Assembly: GCA_022606425.2 (NCBI GenBank)
Contig: JAHDVF020000247.1
Location: 372,001 to 436,000 of the forward strand
Direction: 5' to 3'
Origin: Lepidostoma basale
Lineage: Eukaryota; Arthropoda; Insecta; Trichoptera; Lepidostomatidae
DNA length: 64,000 bases
The notes beneath the pieces were generated by a model that made no database searches, had not been told where the DNA came from, and saw only the letters and a program-made list of their open reading frames with translations. The position numbers and the translations under genes are program-made. Below are positions 10,201 to 18,700 of the stretch, piece after piece (the first letter of the stretch is position 1; every line of letters starts with the position of its first letter).

Positions 10201-11538
10201 TCCATCTGCTGTAGCATGACGAGAGCGGCAGGGATAGAGACTGGAGGATTTGATGAGTCAGCCAGTGTTGCCAGATTTCTCCCAGCGCGCCGCTATCTTT
10301 ATTGACAGCATAGGGAACACTACTTTACGAATTACCCTCGTACATGTTACTAATGGAGAATATTTCCAACTAAAAATACCTATTCTCTGATATAATGAGT
10401 CATATGCTTAAAACAAGCATATTTAGTCTGTTCCATCTTCCTCGTACTAACGAAGTTCGACTGTATATTCAAATTATTTGAATTTTTTAACCTTTTTTTC
10501 AGAAAAAATTAACACACTTGATTCCTATCATAAATATTGCAAATTTTGAAAAAGAATTTGCTGTTGTTTTTGAGAGAAAGCAAATTGAACGAAAGTACAC
10601 GAAATTGAAAGTTCTTGTCTCATATGAAGCAATGGCATTGTATCCCGATTACATTAAAAGATTACAAGTACTTAAAGATCTCAAGTTAGTATGAGTATAT
10701 CAATAAATTTATTTACTCAAATCAGCAGTAAGAAACACTTGCAGTTATATATAATAATTTACGTTTTCCGTGTAATTTCAGCTATATTGATGATCAGAAT
10801 CGTGTGGCGATGAAAGGGAGAGTGGCTTGCGAAATGAAAAGAAACGAGCTAATCATCACTGAGCTCGTGTTCAGAAATATTCTAACGGACCTGGAACCCG
10901 CTAAAATTGCTGCCTTACTCAGTTGTCTTGTTTTCCAAGCTCGCACACAATCCGAACCTTCAATTGATAACACTCTGCACGATCATATAAAAGCAATACA
11001 AGATGTTGATTCTGAATTATCAAAAGTTGAAAAGTTTCACCAGGTTAGGCCCCATTTGTATTTTATGACATGACTTGTGTGAATATTATTAGATTTATCC
11101 AGGTTATAATAAATATTCCAAATGAAATATTTTAGGTTGGTATAGATGATCCAGCATGTTTAGCTGAAAGACTAAACTTTGGGCTAGTTCAAGTTGTATA
11201 TGAGTGGGCTAAAGGGAAACCATTTGCAGAGATTGTTAACTTGACCAATGTACAAGAAGGCATCATCATAAGAAATATTCAGCAGCTTCATGAGGTGCAT
11301 ACAGAATGTTTATTTATGTTTCTTGTGATCAACTAATTGTATTTATATCGTAGAATTCTTTTACTGACCAATTATAAATTTGTATTTTTAGGTTTTAATG
11401 AATGTAAGAGATGCAGCCAAAATTATTGGTGACCCCATGCTACATGCCAAGATGGAGGAGGTGTCTGTTGTTATTAAAAGAGATATTGTATTCTTTGCTA
11501 GTCTCTATACCCAAGAAGACGTGGTCAATATTCAATAA
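1262..11538 (+). CDS. SKIV2L: Ski2/SKIV2L superkiller RNA helicase, C-terminal half (5' part outside window)
   Basis: DExH RNA helicase of the cytoplasmic Ski complex, which feeds RNA to the 3'-5' exosome. Ten exons are proposed: 1262-1388, 1536-1640, 3758-3914, 5231-5375, 6478-6794, 7672-8114, 10503-10684, 10782-11043, 11136-11294, 11392-11538 (TAA). All junctions keep frame and use GT-AG. The product shows the end of RecA2 ([17 protein letters not shown]), motif V ([16 protein letters not shown]), motif VI ([10 protein letters not shown]), the arch/insertion region, and a DSHCT domain ([15 protein letters not shown]) ending in [12 protein letters not shown]. About 680 residues are present; human SKIV2L is about 1246, so roughly the N-terminal half, with helicase motifs I-III, lies upstream. 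MTR4 is the main alternative, but motif V spelling, the LPPEYxxR-like region and the LYTQ C-terminus fit SKIV2L better. The Drosophila orthologue is twister. Confidence 0.9.
2137..2376. mobile_element. piggyBac-like MITE, TTAA-flanked (copy 1)
   Basis: Starts CACGTTGACTGCG after TTAA at 2133-2136 and ends in a decayed inverted copy followed by TTGA at 2377-2380. Interior near 2295-2365 matches the shorter copy at 18692-18818 (GGGCCTGACCTGGACAGGGG, then CTTACCACTGTCC). No ORF. TTAA targeting and ends of this type are typical of non-autonomous piggyBac relatives. Confidence 0.65.
2701..2870. repeat. Foldback element, hairpin family C
   Basis: Nearly perfect inverted repeat: the left arm from AAAACACTG (2701) is mirrored by the right arm ending CAGTGTTTT (2870), with the dyad at about 2786 (GTTTATATCGTT region). 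No ORF of its own. A related degraded arm lies at 36040-36120, and partial matches occur near 23900-23935 and 41355-41375. Confidence 0.8.
2735..2774 (-). ncRNA. Hammerhead-ribozyme-like core in family C hairpin (decayed)
   Basis: On the minus strand: stem I strand TCTCG, core ATGATGA (canonical CUGANGA with C3 changed), stem II AAGG/CCTT around TGTAAC, then CGAAAC, a short segment, and CGAGA complementary to the first TCTCG. The right arm at about 2803-2843 keeps GATGATGA and CGAAAC. Probably inactive. Fold inferred by eye. Confidence 0.35.
2993..3032 (-). ncRNA. Hammerhead-like segment, family B left arm (decayed)
   Basis: Minus strand: AACC, TTGACGA (two changes from CUGAUGA), hairpin with GCTCC, CAAA in place of GAAA, then CCGGTT and GGTT. 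Stem I AACC/GGTT is preserved. Confidence 0.3.
3059..3098 (+). ncRNA. Hammerhead-like segment, family B right arm
   Basis: AACC (3059-3062), CAGATGA (3063-3069, one change from CUGAUGA), stem-loop around CTCCGGCGG, GAAA (3085-3088), CCGGTT, then GGTT (3095-3098) pairing with the opening AACC. Compare 15063-15102, where CTGATGA is intact. Confidence 0.4.
3215..3553. mobile_element. Non-autonomous TIR element, long inverted ends
   Basis: Terminal inverted repeats of about 60-65 bp: the left begins AGGATTAATTGTATCTCAAT and the right ends with its complement. A second matching block spans TTGGAAACAGAATATGG and GTCGAGG. No ORF, and no clear target duplication, so superfamily unknown. Confidence 0.65.
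3586..3652 (-). mobile_element. R1 retrotransposon 3' end, short fragment
   Basis: Matches the last ~65 bp of R1 (CATCACGCCGTCTCC, then GGGTAGGCAGAAAGAATGGA). Downstream sequence to about 3700 is no longer recognisable R1. Confidence 0.6.
3758..3914 (+). CDS. SKIV2L: SKIV2L exon carrying helicase motifs V and VI
   Basis: Acceptor TTTTCAG ends at 3757. The exon reads [15 protein letters not shown] through QMAGRAGRR and breaks after the first base of a Gly codon. The donor at 3915 (GTGTTT) is weak. The next exon at 5231 completes the Gly and continues LDDTGTVI, exactly as expected for the family, which supports this donor over the longer open frame that runs on to 4012. Confidence 0.85.
4266..4306 (-). 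ncRNA. Hammerhead ribozyme-like motif in Penelope terminal repeat (copy 1)
   Basis: Identical in sequence to the motif at 5028-5068 but on the minus strand. ACC, CTGAAGA (C-U-G-A-N-G-A), stem II GGAGA/TCTCC, GAAAC, GTC, GGT. PLE repeats are known to carry minimal type I hammerheads with a 1-2 bp stem III. Self-cleavage is inferred, not shown. Confidence 0.55.
4472..5110 (-). pseudogene. Penelope-like element endonuclease (GIY-YIG type), truncated ORF
   Basis: An open frame of 212 codons. The first ~49 residues are only translation of the terminal repeat, because the same peptide is encoded by the inverted copy at 4191-4373. The real domain starts about residue 50: a [12 protein letters not shown] lead-in, GVYKLDC (GIY position), KVYVGQT (YIG position), KKRTSEHE with the conserved Arg region, [15 protein letters not shown] and [14 protein letters not shown]. 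This order matches the PLE GIY-YIG endonuclease, which nicks target DNA for primed reverse transcription. No reverse transcriptase precedes it. Confidence 0.75.
5028..5068 (+). ncRNA. Hammerhead ribozyme-like motif in Penelope terminal repeat (copy 2)
   Basis: Stem I ACC (5028-5030) pairs with GGT (5066-5068). CTGAAGA (5031-5037) fills the C3-A9 core. GGAGA/TCTCC (5039-5057) closes stem II over a 9-nt loop. GAAAC (5058-5062) supplies G12-A14 and A15.1, and GTC (5063-5065) gives U16.1 and the cleavage C17 with a two-base stem III loop. A single unpaired T between A9 and stem II is a deviation. Confidence 0.55.
5910..6380 (-). mobile_element. R1 (RTE-like) non-LTR retrotransposon 3' fragment
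   Basis: Reference description for family R1. Element 3' end with a TAAC/TTAG tetranucleotide tail at 5908-5924. The minus-strand frame reads [47 protein letters not shown] and [11 protein letters not shown], the C-terminal peptide of an endonuclease-reverse-transcriptase of RTE type. The copy stops near 6380, within the upstream EAWNW/SRINAVEM region, so it is 5'-truncated. It lies in a SKIV2L intron. Confidence 0.75.
6990..7545. repeat. Large foldback split by an R1 insertion
   Basis: Left arm about 6995-7065 (AATAGTAAACACAATTGATT, then TTGGATTTAATTTATATAAA) is mirrored by the right arm about 7485-7545. The R1 copy at 7078-7422 lies between. The right arm also contains GGCGAAACAAATTTGTC near 7461, the GAAAC...GTC segment seen in the ribozyme-like hairpins. 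Confidence 0.65.
7078..7422 (+). mobile_element. R1 retrotransposon 3' fragment, inside a foldback
   Basis: Plus-strand copy reading [20 protein letters not shown] and ending ILSAYPFG, then a TTAG tail at about 7404-7418. The GETA end is altered by a small change (FGRWRDG). Confidence 0.7.
8300..8810 (-). mobile_element. Solo LTR-like unit
   Basis: On the minus strand it has a GC-richer body, a TATATAAG box (8581-8588) and AATAAA motifs at 8404-8414 about 170 nt further on, in promoter-to-polyA order. It begins TGTTAAAATA at 8810. I could not find a matching target duplication or internal coding region, so the ends and family are uncertain; an old retrogene promoter is an alternative. Confidence 0.45.
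8994..9028 (+). ncRNA. Hammerhead-like segment, hairpin family D (decayed)
   Basis: TTGATAA (8996-9002, two changes from CUGAUGA), stem II GCCTT/AAGGGC, GAAAC (9017-9021), then ATGTC. The stem III segment ACATGT can pair weakly. Stem I is short and doubtful. Confidence 0.25.
9373..10340 (-). mobile_element. mariner element, internally deleted, hosting a SINE
   Basis: 28-bp imperfect TIRs (CGAGGGTCATTC at left, ATTACCCTCG at right), flanked by TA on both sides (9371-9372, 10341-10342). Minus-strand transposase pieces: N-terminal HTH region with [12 protein letters not shown] and [15 protein letters not shown] (10006-10191), then [20 protein letters not shown] (9890-9990), then the C-terminal [18 protein letters not shown] (9469-9560). 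The catalytic middle is missing and a SINE lies in the gap. Confidence 0.85.
9580..9830 (+). mobile_element. tRNA-derived SINE, copy 1 (nested in mariner)
   Basis: tRNA-like head with A box TGGCAGAGTGG (9588-9598) and B box GGTTCGATTTC (9632-9642), then a body with GAATTCACGTGACAATAAAA and CTATCACATGTCACG, ending in an A-rich tail near 9805-9830. The same head and body occur at 56342-56530. The insertion post-dates the mariner. Confidence 0.75.
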
Positions 11539-11735
11539 ATGAGCTATCATTGTTAATTGCTCTCCGTACAAAGTCTTCTAATCAAAATTATTTTTTCGTA
11601 TTATGTTTTTAATTATGAATAATGCAATTTAAATTTTCTAGTTTTCTTAAATAATATTTTTTACTCATGACATATGTTTGAAAAAATGAATTACTATTAT
11701 ACTTTTATACAACTCTGCATAATATTTTTTATGAA

Positions 11736-11741
11736 AATAAA
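11736..11741 (+). terminator. Candidate SKIV2L polyadenylation signal
   Basis: First AATAAA about 200 nt after the SKIV2L stop at 11538. Further AATAAA motifs follow near 11797, 11829 and 11878, so the site used cannot be fixed from sequence. Confidence 0.5.
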
Positions 11742-11937
11742 TTCCCAGCTTTCGATCTTCTTTTTTATTTATTTTTACATACAAGTATATGATACAAATA
11801 AATCAATTTGCCTGTTATGTATTAAGTGAATAAATTCATTTGATCCTAAATTCTCTTTAAAATATTTTCCATACGGTGAATAAAGGTGAGATCTTTATAT
11901 AATATATTATATAATGTTCTTAAAGTACAGCGGAACC

Positions 11938-12450
11938 TCTCATAACGAGCAAAACAGACTGAAAAAATGCTCCTTTAACGAGCGACATTTAGCATAATGA
12001 ATGACGCTTGCTTACCTCAAGGTTACGAAGAGGACCCTCACTTCTCGTTGGATGAAGCTTTGGTCAGAGAGCTTTATCAAATGTTATTGAGCAGTTTGAA
12101 ACAGCACCCGTGTACCTCAAGTCAACGAGATTGTGTCTGGCCAAAACCATGAGACTAGAGGTGGATAACAATTATATTGATGAGCTTGTGGAAGAGCACA
12201 TTCAAGAGCTGATCACCGAAGAGTTTATAGAGTTAGATTGTGTTTCACAGCAAGAAGTTATGGAGGAGAATTTGTTAGTGGAGGTGGAGAAAGTAGCAGA
12301 GCAACTATTTATTGTCTGGCGCAATAAGAGAAATGCTAAAATCATGGGAAACTGTTGCATCGTACATTGAGAATCTTCACCCTAATTAGGAAGTGGCTAT
12401 GCGTTTTACAAATTTATTCCAACTCTGCTGATTAATATTTACATTGAGGG
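11938..12450 (+). pseudogene. Tigger/pogo-type transposon remnant with transposase C-terminus
   Basis: Left end CAGCGGAACCTCTCATAACG follows TA at 11936-11937, as in pogo/Tigger elements. The frame at 12110-12370 reads MRLEVDNNYIDELVEEHIQE, LITEEFIELDCVSQQEVMEE, like the C-terminus of Tigger transposases. The later match to the NLF region is out of frame near 12400. The catalytic core is absent and the right end is not clear. It fills most of the SKIV2L-Claspin intergenic gap. Confidence 0.7.
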
Positions 12451-12703
12451 GGCAAAAGTAATTATATTCTATAAATAATTGAAAATGTATAGCACCAGAT
12501 TGAAGCTGGCAATAAAATAACACCATAGATTAAATTAATAATTTATTCAAATATGACAACACTAATGTTTTGGCGGTAAAGTTGACAGTAAATAAGTTTT
12601 GTATTACCGATTTGTATTTTGACACTGAAGAAATATTTTAATTTTGCAAGTTGTTTATTCATGATCACTTATAATTATCAAATGTATTCGAGTATAACAT
12701 AAA
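12450..12703 (+). promoter_or_regulatory. Claspin upstream region
   Basis: The gap between the Tigger remnant and the Claspin start. No convincing TATA or initiator. An in-frame TAA at 12695-12697, two codons before the ATG, supports the start at 12704. Confidence 0.4.
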
Positions 12704-15700
12704 ATGGCTGAAATTGATGAATTAAATTCTGCCACATTTACAGAGCAAGAATCACCAGTGTCTAACCTCAAAGATATTGTACAGACGCACCATTCTGATA
12801 AAAGTGACAGTGAAGATGAAATTTTTACTAAATCAAGATCCAAATCTAGAATTCAACAGCTTGTAGACACTGATAGCGACGATGATTTAAAAAACACGGT
12901 GAAACACATACTCTCTGAAGTAGAAGAAGACCCTCAGTCTTCCGACAATTCCTCTAAGAATAGTGAACTAAATTTTAAAAACTCTCGTCAATTAAAAGGG
13001 AGGATCGTTCTTCCAACTAACAGTGACTCTGATGAATCGGATAGTGAAATTAATAATGCAGCAGAAAATAATGTTAAATCTACCAGAATTAAAAATAAAA
13101 GAGATAAATTCGATCAAAAATTTAAAGAACTTTTTACGAAATCAAAGAAATCATCGAAGTCACCTGAAGATGACGAACAGCCTGATTTGCCTGATTTTTC
13201 AAGCAAGCTCTCACATCTTGTTGATCCAGAAACCTCGGACAGTGAAAAAAGTTCAGACGTCAGTGAAAATGAAAAAGAAGTAAGAGAGTATAGTGATACC
13301 CCAACTCCGGTTCAAAAATCTATTGGAAGAATAAAGAGCCAAAAAGTAAGCTATTTTAATTAAAATTTAACCTATTTTTACATTTGTCTCCGATAATGAT
13401 TCGATTGATATTGAAATAGGCAAACAGTTTATGATGAAAATTGAAATTAGAATTATTATAGTAGTTGTCATCGCAAACAAAAGCCTATCCAAAAAAGCTA
13501 AGATGGCAGTGCACAATGGTGTTCTTGTGCCGACCCTTATGTATGGAAGTGAAGCATGGAACTGGCAAAATAAGGATGAAAGTAGAATAAATGCAGTAGA
13601 AATGAGATTTCTTGGACGAATGTGTGGATACTCTGTGTATGATAGAGTGTCGAATAAAATATAAGAAGTGAATGTGGTGCGAATGAAAGTGTTATGAACA
13701 AAATAAGGAAAGGGTCATTAAGATGGTTTGGACACATGGAAAGAATGAGTGAAGACAGAATGGTAAAGAAGGTATATGTAAACGGCGTGAACGGAGCTAG
13801 AAATAGAGGAAGGCCGAGGAAAACGTGGCACGATCAAATCAATCAAATATTGAATGTCGGTCACGTGAGGAGTCGGAAAAATCGACGTGCGTGCATGACA
13901 AGATGTATGAATGTAGAGGAAGCGAGAGACGTATGTCAGGACAGAACAGTGTGGCGTTCCATTCTTTCTGCCTACCCCTCCGGGGAGACGGCGTGATGGT
14001 AAGTTAGTTAGTTAGAATTATTATAATGAAGCAAGCACATGAGGAGTCGGAAAAATCGACGTGCGTGCATGACAAGATTTATGAATGTAGAGGAAGCGAG
14101 AGAAGTATGTCAGGACAGAACAGTATGGTGTTCCATTCTTTCTGCCTACCCCCCCGGAGAGACGGCGTGATAGTTAGTTAAGTAAACATAATTCAAATAA
14201 ACATATTTTTGAGGGTACTGTGAAAAAGATCCACATTATTAGTTATGACTATAATGCCTTTGAGATGGAGACTGCAACAATTTCCAAAATTTTGTTGAAA
14301 AAAACTAGTTACAAGATCCTAAAAAACATATTGCTACCAACCGTGAAAATTTACGCAGTTATTTCCCATCCCACAGCCATTAACTTAATTAGATTGGTTC
14401 TTCGCAGCAACAAGTGAAATAAGAATTCTAATGGTAACTTATATAAGGTGGTTGCATGGAAGAGTCTCTTAAAGGAAACTGGTTGCTCATTGGAGACTCA
14501 GGACTTCTACAAGCAAGCTTTATATAATATAATAATCTTTTCGACGCATGACGTGGCCAAACCATCTCAACTTGGCTTCCTCAACCTTATCAATTATAAA
14601 TAGGGTTCGAATTTATCTTCTTCTTTCCCTTTGCCATTTCCCATCATCTGTGGTCGGCCCTCCGCGTACGAACATGCCAAACTTTTCTATCCTCGCTCAT
14701 CTCCACTGTCAGGTTCCTGTGTTGCAGCTCCTTTTCTATGCAGGCCCATCGGGCGGCCTCTTCCTCTTGATTTTGTGGGGATGCTGAGGGCTTTTGTTGT
14801 CTCTTTGCATCACATGACCGTACCACCGGAGACGGGGTTCGGATTTATATTCGCTAAAAAGTTTAAAATATATTTTTTACGTGTCTAATAAAAAAAAACA
14901 AGATTTATGTGTGACAAGCTATTTATTGTATTGAAAAATTACATTTTTCTTTTCGGGGATAAGACTCAATCGACCAATAAAAATACGTTCTTTTGTGGTA
15001 TGGCATTATTAAAACTAATTTAAAACACTTTTGTAGTTTGTTTTTACATCTTTATTTTTTTGAACCAGCCGGTCTCACTCCCACCGGAGATTCATCAGGG
15101 TTACATTAAGTTTGTTTTTGTAACCTTAATGAAGCTCCGGCGGAAACGAAACCGGTTGGTTCAATAATATAAAATAAAGTGTTATAAAAACAAAGCATAA
15201 AAGAATTTTAATTTATTTTTATAATATCAATTTGCCACTTAATTGCGCTCACCTTGAACCCGGAAATATGTTTTTATATTCTCTAATAACAAGGGCTGTA
15301 TGAGGTCTATAGATCTCAATGCACAAAACACGGTGTCTTTTCGAAAGCTTAGCCCAGGAAAAAAATACGTTTTTATATAAATTCCGAGCTTAATTATAAA
15401 GGTATAACATTAAAGCTGCCCTGGATAAGCTCTTTCTAATCTGGTAACGCCTTCACTGCCCTTTTATATGATCATAAAAAATGCTGCAAGTAATATAACC
15501 AACAAAAAATATCAATATGAAGTGAACGCTGAATGTCACGCTGAAAATTATTGTCAACTTTTGAAGTGATGCTGTAGTAATTTTAATCCAATCCAAATGA
15601 CATGAACATGGCTGTTGTGTCCAACGTATGACCACATGGGCCATGTCCAATCTCCAGAATGTGTATGTCCATGTGTTAAAAAGAAGTTGCAAAAAAACAG

Positions 15701-18700
15701 ATTTCTTCTGTATGATTATACATTATATAATATTTTATGGTGTTTCTATACACACAATTTAGTGTGCTCCGTCCTTAATTAATACAAATGAAAACGTCTG
15801 CTATCTAGAAGTTTTATTATAGTTTATGGGAATGGCATGTTTTGCATTTTTAAGGCATTATCAAACACTTGATAATGTCTTAGAAAGGCGAAACAAGTAA
15901 TTCCCACAAACTTTAATAAATCTTTTAGAAAACAAATGTTTTCATTCGTATTAATGATTTAATATGGACATTGACTTGGATCTTCTGGTTTACCTAGGTT
16001 CAGCTCCAATGGCTATTCCTCTTATATCTGTAGATGGAAATGTAGTTTTACAGCATTGTTCAAGAAACAATAAATATGCTTTGACTTTATTAAATCATTT
16101 TTGTTTATGTAAATACAGATGTGTAAAAATATGCATTCCCACAACAATGGAGAAGAGAATGGTCAGTCAAACCTAGAAACATTTGGAAAAACTAAAAATC
16201 TTGGAAAGGAATCTGGACCTAGTCAAAGAGTAAGTAATACAGTAGTCTCTCATTACTTAACGATTATTCCTATAAAGATAATCTCTCTATAAAGATGAAA
16301 TGAACGAGGAGTGTTTGGTTTTGGTAGTATTTATTCTATTTGTTCTTTCTCTTCACCGATATTGCTCTCTCTTTATAATGATGGTATTTTAGTCATTCAA
16401 GTGCCCCTTCTGTCCTGGTTTTAAACCGGGCCGGGTGCCAGCACTACCTTACTAGATAGGGTATTGCCCGGCATGTTTCCGCTTAACGAATATCTAGCAA
16501 CCCCCTCCTATTATATTATTGTCTATAAATAAATACATATTTACATGTACTACATACGAGGTGTGGCAATTCAATTCCGAGAATTTGATAGCGGCGTGCG
16601 AACTGACAACACTGCATGACTTTCACTCACTCAATCGCAGTGAAGATTTCATGGTAATCGGGTGTCTGGTTCTTTTTTTACGGGTGTTTTTCGGATACAA
16701 GTATTTTAACTCGGTCGCAGAAATGACTGACCAGTTTTTAAACAACATGCCGTGATCAGATTTTTGGTCGTAACTGGTGTAAAACCTGCAGAAATCCTAC
16801 GAAAATTACGGCAAGTGTATGGAGATGAGTGTCTGTAGACCCGTAGACAAAGCCTACAGTGAGTGGAAGAGGGTGGGGAGCGCCCAACGAAAATAAGGAC
16901 GTCAAAATCACGGCTGAAGGCAATGCTGATCATTTTCTTCGATATTCATGGCATTATTCACCATGAATACGTTCCTGGGGGCCAGACAGTGACTGGAAAG
17001 TTCTATGTTGAAGTTTTGGAGTGGCTGCAATAGCGTGTTTTCCGTGAACGACCCGAAATAGCAACATGATAACGCGCCGGCTCATTCCTCCTTGATTTTG
17101 AGGGAATATTTGGCGAAAAAAAGTATCCCTACGTTACCGCATCCACCCTACAGCCCCAACTTGGCCCCTTGTGACTTCTTCTTCTTCCCTTAAATTAAGA
17201 GTCACCTCAAAGGAATCCATCATGGCAGTCTGGGTGCCGTCCAGGAAGCTGCGACCGTCTTCTTGAAAAGCCTAACTTTAGAGGACTATCAAGGCTGCTT
17301 CCAAACATGGGAGAAACGTTGAAAATGTTGTTCTGAGTTAGGAGGAGACTACTGTGAAGGCCGTTAAAAAAATTTGGTTGCTAACTTTATTTGCCTGTGT
17401 TTTATTTACAAATTCTCGGAATTTAATTGCCACACCTCGTACATAAAAAACGCTTTTTTCAAATTGAACGTAAGTAATATTGTTGAAAGTAAATATAATA
17501 TTTACATTAACATAATAAATACAGTAACAACATTTAAAGTAACGTAATGTTTGTTTTATGAGTTTATGTTATTGCATACTTTCTTTTATAGTATTATTTC
17601 ATTAAATATTTTTGTCTCTTTATGCCCAGTCCTTTGGATATTGTTATAAAGAAAAAATACTGTATATATTTTATCCGGTGAAATACCACGTTGAATTTGC
17701 ATTGATAATATATTTTAGCAATAATTTGCATTGATAATATGTTTCAGATGTCAGCCAAGCAGGCGATGGAGCAAATGCATAAAATTAAGAGCGAGTCTGG
17801 CAGGATGCTACGGGAAAAGGAAGTTTCGTTACCATATCACCGACCAAAGCAGGTCTCGCTCAAGGATATTCTGGCCAAAAGAAAGAACAACATAACCTTT
17901 GGAAATAAGAGATTGGGTTTTAAAATGAATGAAGAACAACTTAAAGAATATGAGTAAGTATTTTGTGTTGCTTGAACAATGATATATAGATGCATATTAA
18001 ATATTTAATAATGAGGAAAACATACACTTTCTTGAAGCTTTATAATATTTTATGATAATGTCATGTTTTGTCATAATGTCATGGCATCGCACAGTTGAAT
18101 AGATACTTTGTTCAAGTGTACCTATCTACATACAGAAGTTCGTAAATTTCATTGATTATCTAAACGTGCTACTCTCCTGGCATGACATGGCATGACCAAA
18201 TTAATCAATTTCTAAAAGACGCCTATACTCAAAGTCAGAAAAATCAATGAGCGCACTTGTTACGGTGTATGAATGTAGAGGAAGGTCTACAGTATGTCAG
18301 GACAGAGCAGTGTGGTAGTCTATCCTCTCTGCTTACCCCTCTACAGAGAAAACTCTTGATGGTTAGTCAGTTAGTTAATACTCTTCTAATATATTAACCG
18401 TTTGAGTGCCAAACCTATTTCGCCAAAATATTTTAAAATATCAAAAGAAATATCTATTTTTATAGATAATTTATATTTACAAGAAAACAATGTGCCATTT
18501 CTGTAAAAATACACCAATTTTCATATTTCTTTCAACATTCTCTTCACTAGGTTTCACACCATGATAATAAAAATACAGAAATTGAATACTATTAATCTAC
18601 CTACAAGCGCGACGGCGCTCCTCGGCACTCTAACGGTTAAACAACTTCCAGAAATACTCCTTAAATCTGTTTTTCAAACTGCATAGATTAACATGTTGAC

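Noticed and set aside
12655..12843. Minus-strand ORF over the Claspin start
   Set aside because: Shadow of the coding strand with no family resemblance.
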